The position numbers were made by a program, and so were the translations under genes. Below are positions 5,658 through 11,785 of a DNA stretch of 19,100 nucleotides, piece by piece (position 1 is the stretch's first letter; the number at the start of each line of letters is the position of its first letter). Source of the DNA: Chloroflexota bacterium (lineage in GTDB: Bacteria > Chloroflexota > Dehalococcoidia > SM23-28-2 > HRBIN24); assembly GCA_030550295.1 (NCBI GenBank), contig JAUQPQ010000025.1, positions 1 to 19,100 on the forward strand. Direction: 5' to 3'. The notes beneath the pieces are model-generated. The model ran no database searches. It was given only the letters and a program-made list of their open reading frames with translations, and had not been told where the DNA came from.

Positions 5658-7468
5658 ATAGCACGCGCAAGGAGTCTCAGGGGAGGGGGGCATACTCTTC
5701 TTTCGCCCGTCCCTATTCCTTCCCGCTTCTCCAGGAGCTGGTATACAAGGCGGGCCTTCGTCGTCTGGAGTACCGGCGGGAGGCGAGCCAGCGCACACGT
5801 CTGCCCCTTTTAGAGGGGGAGCCCGAGCAGCTTGTCTCCCCGGAGGCGCGTCGACTGGTGGACGTGGTGGGGCCAGAGAGATGTTTGGCAGTTCTCATGG
5901 TGCCCTTACGCGAGGAGGCTGACGGCTCCCTTACTGTCCTTGTAGCCGACCCCACCAGCGATGGCCCCGAAACGGTGATAGAGGAGACTCTAGGCCCTAG
6001 GCACCTGAACAAAATTGTAGGCTCCGATATAGACGTCCTACGCCTTATAACGGCCTTGCGACGCGACCTCCTCCTAGAGCAGGCGGTGGAATTTCTGGCC
6101 CGCACCGCCCCAGAGCTTTCGGCTACGACGGTGATGGGGCGGAAGCAGAGGTGGGCGTTGGCCCTCTTTTTAGTGGCGCTAATGGTCTCGGCGGTGGTAT
6201 GGCCTATGCCCGTAGCCATGGTGTTGTTGCTCCTCTTCAATTTCCTTTTCGCCGCCAACGTCCTGTTCAGGGTGACGGTGGGGATAGCTGGCCTGGTGGC
6301 CCAAAGGAAGGCCCCCAAGCCCTTGCCTGCCTCCGAAAGGAGTGATTGGCCCTTCTACTCGGTGCTAGTGCCCATGTACAAAGAGCCTCCCCACGTTGTA
6401 CGCTCCCTCGTACAGGCTATCGAACGTCTTGACTACCCAAAGGAGAAGCTGGACGTCATATTCTTGCTGGAGGAAGACGACCAGCTGACGGTAGCCTCCT
6501 GTAAGGAGGCCTCGCCCCCCGGCTATGTGCGGCTGATAACGGTGCCCCCTTCATTGCCGAGGACGAAGCCGAAGGCTCTGAACTGGGGGCTCCTCTTTGC
6601 CCACGGGGAGTACCTCACCATATACGATGCCGAGGACCAGCCAGAGCCAGACCAGCTGAAGAAGGCCGTGTTGCGGTTTGAGATGAGCAGGGGCCTAGCC
6701 TGCCTACAGGCGGCCCTAAACTTCTACAACGCTCGCCGCAACCTGCTGACCAGGCTCTTCGCCTTGGAGTACAGCACCTGGTTCGACAATCTCATACCAG
6801 GTCTGCGCGCCTGGGGCTTAGCCTTTCCTTTAGGGGGGACGAGCAACCATTTTCGCACCGTGGCCCTCAAGGAGGCGGGGGCCTGGGACCCCTTCAACGT
6901 TACCGAGGACGCCGACCTAGGCTTTCGCCTCCAGCGGCTCGGGTATCGGGTCTCCTTTCTTCCCTCCACCACCTATGAGGAGGCGTCCAGCCGTCTGCAC
7001 CAGTGGCTCCGTCAGCGTTCCCGCTGGATAAAGGGCTACATGATCACCTGGCTGGTTCATGGGCGGCGGCCCTTTCGCCTCTTGCGGGAGGTGGGGTTCA
7101 GGGCGTGGCTCTCCTTCCATCTCCTCATAGGGGGGACGCCCCTTGCATTCTTGGCTCATCTTCCCTTGGCCTTGCTAACTGCCCTCTCGTTTTTCGTCCC
7201 CGCCATTACGGATCCCCTCTTCCCTTCGTGGATACGGCTCCCCTATCTCGGTATATGGGTGGGTGGGCTGGTGGCGGCGGTATCTACTAGCGCCATCGGC
7301 GTGATAGAGCGACGCTGGTGGGACCTTCTCCCCTTTAGCCTTCTTACCCCTTTGTATTGGTTCCTCCACTCCTCAGCTGCTTGGTGGGCCCTCTATGAGC
7401 TTATATTCCGTCCTTACTATTGGCAGCGGACTCCCCACGGCTATCACCTGCCTGTAGATGGGGCATAA
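5648..7468 (+). CDS. membrane glycosyltransferase family 2 with N-terminal GspE/MshEN-like domain
   Basis: About 606 residues. The first 140 resemble a T2SSE_N/MshEN domain, clearest at VLMVPLREEADGSLTVLVAD (82-101) and on to 140. Two membrane helices follow (about 167-218), then a GT2 catalytic domain: YSVLVPMYKEP (237-247), EEDD (275-278), DAED (327-330), TED (419-421) and QRSRW (456-460, the QxxRW motif). Hydrophobic C-terminal helices run at about 486-518, 531-553 and 559-586. These are the motifs of processive, polysaccharide-making enzymes such as cellulose synthase and NfrB. NfrB carries its MshEN domain at the C-terminus and responds to c-di-GMP; here the domain is N-terminal. The RLGxxL half of the c-di-GMP motif is not evident, so binding is uncertain. 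Start is unsure: TTG 5648 or ATG 5654, neither with a good ribosome binding site. Product unknown. Confidence 0.88.
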   Translation: MGMHSTRKESQGRGAYSSFARPYSFPLLQELVYKAGLRRLEYRREASQRTRLPLLEGEPEQLVSPEARRLVDVVGPERCLAVLMVPLREEADGSLTVLVADPTSDGPETVIEETLGPRHLNKIVGSDIDVLRLITALRRDLLLEQAVEFLARTAPELSATTVMGRKQRWALALFLVALMVSAVVWPMPVAMVLLLLFNFLFAANVLFRVTVGIAGLVAQRKAPKPLPASERSDWPFYSVLVPMYKEPPHVVRSLVQAIERLDYPKEKLDVIFLLEEDDQLTVASCKEASPPGYVRLITVPPSLPRTKPKALNWGLLFAHGEYLTIYDAEDQPEPDQLKKAVLRFEMSRGLACLQAALNFYNARRNLLTRLFALEYSTWFDNLIPGLRAWGLAFPLGGTSNHFRTVALKEAGAWDPFNVTEDADLGFRLQRLGYRVSFLPSTTYEEASSRLHQWLRQRSRWIKGYMITWLVHGRRPFRLLREVGFRAWLSFHLLIGGTPLAFLAHLPLALLTALSFFVPAITDPLFPSWIRLPYLGIWVGGLVAAVSTSAIGVIERRWWDLLPFSLLTPLYWFLHSSAAWWALYELIFRPYYWQRTPHGYHLPVDGA

Positions 7469-7501
7469 AAAGCCAACACGGTGCAAAGAGGGGGCGCTAA
7501 T

Positions 7502-8347
7502 TTAGGAAGGGGGGGTTGCCCTTTCTCTGGGCAAGACCAGGAGCCCCTCCCAGCGCGATGGTGTGCATCTCAGGCGGATCCCCTCGGGCGTTTCCTCTAG
7601 AAGGCGGGGAAGCAGGTGCATAAGGCGCTCCTCTTCGGGGGTTTGGGGGGAGATGTACAGGCGACGCCTCAGTTCCTGGACTGCTGCCTCCCAACTAGGG
7701 AAAGCCCTGTAGGGAGCACACTGGACCATCTCCACGTCGGGGTAGATGTCCATCTCCCAAAGGACAGGAAGGAGGAGGCGAAGGCCAGGCAGGTCAATGC
7801 GCCGCTCCCTCCTCACCAGACGCCACGCCTGGCTGAAGACGGATATGGGCGACTCCATGAACATGAGGACAAGGACTAGGCGGCGGGCGTGGGCCAATAG
7901 CTTCTTTACAAAGGCGTCCACCTCTTCCACCCCGTACAAGACGTGGGCGCAGAGGACTACATCGTGGGGCTCCACCTCTGCCTCTTCCCATAGGCTCTGG
8001 AAGACGGAGATATTGGTGATACCTGCCTCCTGCATACCCTCCTTGAGGGCTGCCACCATGCTGGGAGAAGGCTCCACCACCGTTACCCATCGGCAGCGGA
8101 GGGCCAAGGGCAAAGCGAAGCGGCCAGCACCTCCCCCTACGTCCAGGACGGTGTCTGAAGGACGGACATGGCGCAAAAGGGCATTGAGGGCCGGATCGCC
8201 GGTGCGATAGGGATCCTGACGGAAGAAGGAGGTGTAGGGCTGCCAGTAGTCTCTGGCCTCCTCCTTCATGGCCCTTCGGGACTGGGCGTGATGGGCCTGG
8301 ACCTGTCGCTTCCACTGCTTGAGTGCTGGGCCCTGTTGGCGTCCCAT
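7502..8347 (-). CDS. class I SAM-dependent methyltransferase
   Basis: A 281-residue soluble protein. Motif I is clear (VLDVGGGAGRFALPLA, 67-82) and is followed by the acidic residue of motif II in VTVVEPSPSM (Glu92) and by DVVLCAHVLYGV (about 128-139) as the motif IV region. The family binds S-adenosylmethionine in a Rossmann-like fold and methylates a small molecule or a macromolecule; nothing here identifies the acceptor. The N-terminal 30 residues are basic and Gln-rich. ATG 8347 has only a weak ribosome binding site (aagag); Met27 is an alternative. It converges on the glycosyltransferase with a 33-nt gap that shows no terminator. Upstream lies a gene remnant. Confidence 0.88.
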   Translation of the reverse strand: MGRQQGPALKQWKRQVQAHHAQSRRAMKEEARDYWQPYTSFFRQDPYRTGDPALNALLRHVRPSDTVLDVGGGAGRFALPLALRCRWVTVVEPSPSMVAALKEGMQEAGITNISVFQSLWEEAEVEPHDVVLCAHVLYGVEEVDAFVKKLLAHARRLVLVLMFMESPISVFSQAWRLVRRERRIDLPGLRLLLPVLWEMDIYPDVEMVQCAPYRAFPSWEAAVQELRRRLYISPQTPEEERLMHLLPRLLEETPEGIRLRCTPSRWEGLLVLPRERATPPS

Positions 8348-8435
8348 CTCTTAAGGGGCATTTTAGCTGTGACAGCCCTTGGCAGCCTAGAGAGAAAGGC
8401 TCAGGGGCTAGGAGATCTTGAAATGGGCCTGGGCG

Positions 8436-8624
8436 TGGGGGCCACACCTCTCGGCCTAAAAGCAGCATGGCCTCCTTGGCCTGCTGGAGGGGCATATTGC
8501 GATAACGCATGCGCACCAGCAGATGCTGGGCCCCTATCAGCTCCAAAAAGCGCAGGATCTGCCCCAGGCACTCCTGGGGACTGCCTACAATGTAAAGGGG
8601 AAGCCCTAGGTGAACTGTTGGCAT
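8436..8624 (-). pseudogene. C-terminal remnant of an LLM class flavin-dependent oxidoreductase
   Basis: About 63 residues match the C-terminal end of luciferase-like flavin monooxygenases/oxidoreductases: LYIVGSPQECLGQI (10-23), then HLLVRMRYRNMPLQQAKEAM and the terminal LFGREVLP-like LLLGREVWPP. The TIM-barrel N-terminal part (several hundred residues) is missing. The frame is closed upstream by a TAA at 8667-8669, and tRNA-Ser starts soon after. The natural end is also lost: reading runs on into the methyltransferase region, while a shifted frame would meet a stop at 8401-8403. I read this as a decayed fragment. A short expressed peptide starting at ATG 8624 cannot be excluded. Confidence 0.72.
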
Positions 8625-8625
8625 G

Positions 8626-8661
8626 CTAAGGCGTTCCTTAGATACCCTATCTAACCTAAGG
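8626..8661. repeat. nested short inverted repeats upstream of tRNA-Ser
   Basis: ctaagg (8626-8631) pairs with ccttag (8636-8641), which can instead pair with a second ctaagg (8656-8661). An inner agata/tatct pair (8640-8644, 8648-8652) fits the second arrangement. The gap from 8348 to 8721 otherwise holds only the oxidoreductase remnant (8436-8624) and the tRNA promoter candidate; nothing else was recognised in it. Confidence 0.4.
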
Positions 8662-8704
8662 ATGCTTTATGGTCTTCGTCTACCACACCTCTGGAGAGAT
8701 ACGG

Positions 8705-8710
8705 TATTAT
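8705..8710 (+). promoter_or_regulatory. -10-like element of tRNA-Ser
   Basis: tattat lies 12 nt upstream of the mature 5' end of the tRNA, a normal distance for a short pre-tRNA leader. No convincing -35 is seen at 16-18 nt upstream. On the other strand the same bases read gataat, so a minus-strand promoter is also possible. Confidence 0.35.
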
Positions 8711-8721
8711 CAGGAAAGCGG

Positions 8722-8813
8722 GGAGGGGTGCCGGAGCGGCTTAACGGGCGCGCCTGGAGAGCGCGTGTGCCTCACCACGGGCACCGTGGGTTCGAATCCC
8801 ACCCCCTCCGCCA
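8722..8813 (+). tRNA. tRNA-Ser (anticodon GGA)
   Basis: A class II tRNA that folds fully by eye. The 7-bp acceptor stem is ggagggg (8722-8728) with cccctcc (8803-8809), then discriminator G and encoded CCA (8811-8813). The D arm spans 8731-8747. The anticodon stem cgcgc/gcgcg holds the loop ctggaga with anticodon GGA at 8756-8758. A long variable arm (8766-8785) has a gtgcc/ggcac stem. The T arm is gtggg-ttcgaat-cccac (8786-8802). The variable arm and discriminator G fit serine; it reads UCC and UCU codons. Confidence 0.97.
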
Positions 8814-8837
8814 TAGCATAGAAGGGGGGTAGGTAGC

Positions 8838-9626
8838 ATGCTACTGCAGCATACCTTTAAGAACGTTCTGGTAGGCCAGGAAGGGCCGGTGATAGTAGTA
8901 ACCATGAACCGGCCTGAGCGGCGCAATGCCCTGTCCCTAGAGCACATGCAGGAGCTTACAGAGTGTTTTCAGGCCATCGGTCAGCGCACGGACGTGGGGG
9001 CGGTAATCTTGCGGGGCAACGGCCCCCATTTTTGTGCTGGCCATGACCTGGCGGAGATGAGGGGACAAGATATCTCCTTTTATCGGCAGCTCTTCCAGGT
9101 CTGTGTCACCCTCATGAACACCATCCAGGAGATTCCGCAGCCAGTGATTGCCCAGGTGCATGGGATGGCGACAGCTGCTGGCTGCCAGTTAGTGGCCACG
9201 TGCGACCTGGCCGTAGCAGCCGAGGATGCCCGCTTCGCCACGCCTGGAGTGAAGATAGGGCTCTTCTGCTCTACCCCCATGGTGGCCCTTTCGCGCAATG
9301 TCCCCAGGAAGAAGGCGATGGAGATGCTCCTAACGGGGGAGCCTATAACGGCTCAGGAGGCCCTCCTTTATGGATTGGTAAACCGGGTGGTTCCTTCGGA
9401 GCGCTTGGCCGAGGAGACTATGGCCCTTGCCCTGAAGGTGGCCTCGGCCAGCCGCCTGGTGGTGGGGCTGGGGAAGCAGGCGTTCTACCGTCAGCTGGAT
9501 ATGCCCCAGGACCAGGCCTATTACTATACCCGGGAGGTCATGAGCGTCAACGCCATGGCGGTGGACGCTCAAGAGGGGGTGTGTGCCTTCCTGGAGAAGA
9601 GGCAGCCCCAGTGGCGCCACGCCTAA
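8838..9626 (+). CDS. enoyl-CoA hydratase/isomerase family protein, ECHDC3-like
   Basis: A 262-residue crotonase. It closely follows ECHDC3-type proteins: MNRPERRNALSLEHM (23-37), FCAGHDLAEM (65-74), HGMATAAGCQLVATCDLAVA (108-127), FATPGVKIGLFCSTPMVALS (133-152), EMLLTGEPITAQEALLYGLV (162-181) and a C-terminal AFLEKRQPQW. The oxyanion hole is intact, but both hydratase glutamates are replaced: Gln117 stands at rat Glu144 and Gly137 at Glu164. Classical water addition is therefore unlikely; the reaction of this subfamily is not established to my knowledge. ATG 8838 follows aaggggggt (8822-8830). It begins 24 nt after the tRNA-Ser CCA end with no terminator between, so the two may share a transcript. 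It converges on the next gene with a 1-nt gap. Confidence 0.9.
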   Translation: MLLQHTFKNVLVGQEGPVIVVTMNRPERRNALSLEHMQELTECFQAIGQRTDVGAVILRGNGPHFCAGHDLAEMRGQDISFYRQLFQVCVTLMNTIQEIPQPVIAQVHGMATAAGCQLVATCDLAVAAEDARFATPGVKIGLFCSTPMVALSRNVPRKKAMEMLLTGEPITAQEALLYGLVNRVVPSERLAEETMALALKVASASRLVVGLGKQAFYRQLDMPQDQAYYYTREVMSVNAMAVDAQEGVCAFLEKRQPQWRHA

Positions 9627-9627
9627 G

Positions 9628-9906
9628 TTATCCCTCGCCCCTGCGGACGCGCTGCCGGAGGCGCTGATAGCGCTGGACTACCTCTTCCTCCATCTCGCGC
9701 CCTACCCTCTGGGCCTCTTGCCATGCCTCCTGCACCTTTCGGCCCAGGCGAGCGGAGGCCTCTCGTAGAGGCAGGGAGGCGATCTCCCTCTCGGCCCATA
9801 TCGCCTCCAGGCGGCGGCGCATCTCTTCCCTTCGTAGGGGCTCCAATAGGGCGTAGCCTACGAACCCTAAGATCAGACCCAAAAGGAAACCAAAAAGGAA
9901 ACGCAT
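9628..9906 (-). CDS. YtxH-like single-pass membrane protein
   Basis: A 92-residue protein with one N-terminal membrane helix rich in Gly (FLFGFLLGLILGFVGYALL, 3-21), then a highly charged, helical, coiled-coil-like region to the end. This layout fits the YtxH/gas-vesicle-like family of small proteins with a glycine-patterned helix. Function is not known; members are often linked to envelope stress. ATG 9906 has a strong ribosome binding site (aggagggagga). It follows the DUF948-like gene by 9 nt and is the last gene of the mnmA set. Confidence 0.72.
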   Translation of the reverse strand: MRFLFGFLLGLILGFVGYALLEPLRREEMRRRLEAIWAEREIASLPLREASARLGRKVQEAWQEAQRVGREMEEEVVQRYQRLRQRVRRGEG

Positions 9907-9915
9907 TCCTCCCTC

Positions 9916-10230
9916 CTACCGACGTCTCTGGCCCAACAGACGCAAGAAGGTTCGTGCTACCGTCATAATCCCGTAGGTCTTGGCCACTGGGCGGACCACT
10001 GTCTCCGATATGAAGGTGGCTGTGGACCGGACCTCTTCCATAGTTTCCCGCAGGTTGCGCAAGGCGGGGCCTAGGTTCACGGTAATGGCCCTGGCCATCT
10101 CCCTAATGGCTGCCATAGCCCAGATAGCCATAAGGGCGGATATGATCCCTAAGAGGAAAAGGACGGTACCGGCGATGGTGAAGGCCACAATGGTCACGTC
10201 CCGCAAGTCTTGTAGGCTATCTATCCCCAT
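9916..10230 (-). CDS. DUF948/YtxG-like single-pass membrane protein
   Basis: A 104-residue protein with one N-terminal membrane helix (about 12-40, VTIVAFTIAGTVLFLLGIIS and onward), then an amphipathic helical stretch with regularly spaced hydrophobic residues (about 43-85) and a basic tail ending RRR. Size and layout resemble DUF948 (YtxG-like) proteins, which in Bacillus sit beside ytxH, as here. No biochemical role is known to me. Its start overlaps the end of mnmA by 10 nt, so translation is probably coupled, and a YtxH-like gene follows. Confidence 0.65.
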   Translation of the reverse strand: MGIDSLQDLRDVTIVAFTIAGTVLFLLGIISALMAIWAMAAIREMARAITVNLGPALRNLRETMEEVRSTATFISETVVRPVAKTYGIMTVARTFLRLLGQRRR

Positions 10231-11378
10231 TTTTCACCCCCTGCAGCCACTAGGTGCGGCTGAATTATATCACCTTCCTGGGCGGCCTCCCAGAGGCGGC
10301 GGGCGATGATGCCACCCCCTAGCACCTTCTCCCCCTGGTAAAAGACTATGGCCTGTCCTGGCGTCACTGCCCGCTGGGGTCGCAGGAAGCGCACATAGCC
10401 CCTTCTGCCCACCACCTCGAGGGAGGCAGGAACGGCCTCACTGCGGTAGCGCACCTTTGCCTCCACCAGTATTGGGCCTTGGGGAGCCTGCCCCTCTACA
10501 AAAGAGAGGGCAGTGCACCAGGCCTCTTGCGTGTAGAGCTCCTCCTCGGGGCCCACCACCACAGCGTTGGCATGTGGGTCTAGGTCTACTACGTAGAGGG
10601 GACGGCCCCCACCATGGGGGGGCAGGCCTCGCCTCTGGCCTATAGTGTAGGCGATGATCCCCTGATGGTAGCCCAAAACGTTCCCCTGGCGATCCACGAT
10701 GGGCCCGGGCCTTGTCTCCATACGCTGGCGCACAAAGGAGCGGTAGTCCCCTTCAGGGATGAAGCAGATATCGGCCGAGTCGGGCTTGTTGGCGTTAGGT
10801 AGGCGCCAACCGCGGGCCATGGCGCGTACCTGCTCCTTGGTGTATTCCCCCACTGGGAATAGGGCCCGGGCCAGCTCCTTCTGCCCCAACATGTAGAGGA
10901 CGTAGGACTGGTCCTTAAGGGGATCTACGCCCTTGAGGAGAAGGAAGCGGTCGCCCTCTTGTCGACGGCGGACGTAGTGGCCGGTAGCAACGAACTGGCA
11001 TCCCAAAGCCTCAGCATAGTCCAGGAGGGGGCCAAACTTGATGTACTGGTTACAGGCGATGCACGGGTTAGGGGTGCGGCCAGAGGCGTACTCCCTAAGG
11101 AAGGGGTCCACTACCCAGGTGTAGAAATGGCGCTCCATGTTGAGGACGTAGTGGGGGATGCCCAAGACGTCTGCCGCCTCCCGTGCATCGGCGATGTCCT
11201 CTACTGAGCAGCAGCGCCGATGGAGGCGAGGGGCATCAGGGTCCTCTATGGTCCAAAGGCGCATGGTGACGCCCACCACCTGGTAACCCTGCTCCAATAG
11301 GAGGGCAGCAGCCACCGACGAGTCTACCCCTCCGGACATGGCCACCAAAACGCGCTCTCTTCTCATCCCATCCTCCAT
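10221..11378 (-). CDS. mnmA: tRNA-specific 2-thiouridylase MnmA
   Basis: MnmA uses ATP and relayed sulfur to make 2-thiouridine at position 34 of tRNA Lys, Glu and Gln. Visible: the PP-loop SGGVDSS (15-21), RRCCSVEDI (54-62), GRTPNPCIACNQYIKFG (100-116), ATGHY (131-135), LKDQSYVLY (154-162) and SADICFIPEGDY (201-212). The catalytic Cys pair is Cys109 and Cys205. Cys106 adds a third Cys where E. coli has Asp. Length (385) is normal. ATG 11378 is listed, but Met5 (11366) may be the true start: ggagg lies 5 nt before it, and a tataac -10-like hexamer sits immediately upstream of 11378. It heads a set with two small membrane-protein genes and is divergent from rsfS. Confidence 0.97.
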   Translation of the reverse strand: MEDGMRRERVLVAMSGGVDSSVAAALLLEQGYQVVGVTMRLWTIEDPDAPRLHRRCCSVEDIADAREAADVLGIPHYVLNMERHFYTWVVDPFLREYASGRTPNPCIACNQYIKFGPLLDYAEALGCQFVATGHYVRRRQEGDRFLLLKGVDPLKDQSYVLYMLGQKELARALFPVGEYTKEQVRAMARGWRLPNANKPDSADICFIPEGDYRSFVRQRMETRPGPIVDRQGNVLGYHQGIIAYTIGQRRGLPPHGGGRPLYVVDLDPHANAVVVGPEEELYTQEAWCTALSFVEGQAPQGPILVEAKVRYRSEAVPASLEVVGRRGYVRFLRPQRAVTPGQAIVFYQGEKVLGGGIIARRLWEAAQEGDIIQPHLVAAGGEKWG

Positions 11379-11386
11379 GTTATAAT
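11379..11386. promoter_or_regulatory. overlapping divergent -10 elements between mnmA and rsfS
   Basis: gttataat contains tataat (11381-11386) on the + strand and tataac (11384 down to 11379) on the minus strand. The + element would start transcription near 11393, upstream of the rsfS ribosome binding site at 11411. The minus element would start near 11372, between the two possible mnmA start codons. No strong -35 is seen on either side. Confidence 0.45.
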
Positions 11387-11422
11387 GGCCGTGGCAGGAC
11401 TGAAAGCTTAGGAGGTGAGGCG

Positions 11423-11779
11423 CTGGCTTCAGAGTGTGGAGCCCGTAACTTGGCCCAAAAGCTGGTAGATCTCCTCTCTGATAAGCGTGCCTCTGATATC
11501 GTCCTCTTAGACCTGCGCAGGGTAGCCTCCTTTACCGATTACTTCATCATCGCCACTGGTGAGTCCAGGCGCCAATTAGAGGCCTTGCTTACGGCCTTAG
11601 AAGAGGAACTAAAGAAGGACGGGGTCACGCCCATGGGGCGAGAGGGAGACCCTGAATCGGGCTGGGTGCTGTTGGACTTAGGGGATATAGTGGTACATTT
11701 GTTCGGCCCTAGCGAGCGGGCATATTATGACTTAGAGCGCCTGTGGTATAGGGCTGAGCCGGTATTGCGTATATCCTGA
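11423..11779 (+). CDS. rsfS: ribosomal silencing factor RsfS
   Basis: RsfS binds ribosomal protein uL14 on the 50S subunit and blocks subunit joining under starvation. The protein shows the family pattern: LLSDKRASDIVLLDLR, SFTDYFIIATGESRRQLEAL, a PMGREGDPESGWVLLDLGDIVVHLF core, and the C-terminal YYDLERLW. The start is uncertain. TTG 11450 gives 109 residues and has tggag 8 nt upstream. CTG 11423, in the same frame, has a near-perfect ribosome binding site (ggaggtg, 11411-11417) 5 nt upstream and gives 118 residues. I list the CTG because of that site; by eye the N-terminal length of the family falls between the two. It converges on the Lon-like gene with a 6-nt gap. Confidence 0.9.
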   Translation: MASECGARNLAQKLVDLLSDKRASDIVLLDLRRVASFTDYFIIATGESRRQLEALLTALEEELKKDGVTPMGREGDPESGWVLLDLGDIVVHLFGPSERAYYDLERLWYRAEPVLRIS

Positions 11780-11785
11780 AGAGTT

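Noticed and set aside
7794..8435. Continuation of the minus-strand frame of the LLM remnant through the methyltransferase region
   Set aside because: Past residue ~63 the translation is low-complexity Gly/Pro/Arg-rich and out of frame with the clear methyltransferase; only the first part is homologous to anything.
8168..8629. + strand frame of 153 codons across the methyltransferase start and LLM remnant
   Set aside because: No family resemblance; it is opposite two better-supported minus-strand features.
8722..8813. tRNA-Ser as an attachment site of an integrated element
   Set aside because: No integrase gene, no repeated tRNA 3' end and no foreign-looking gene block downstream.
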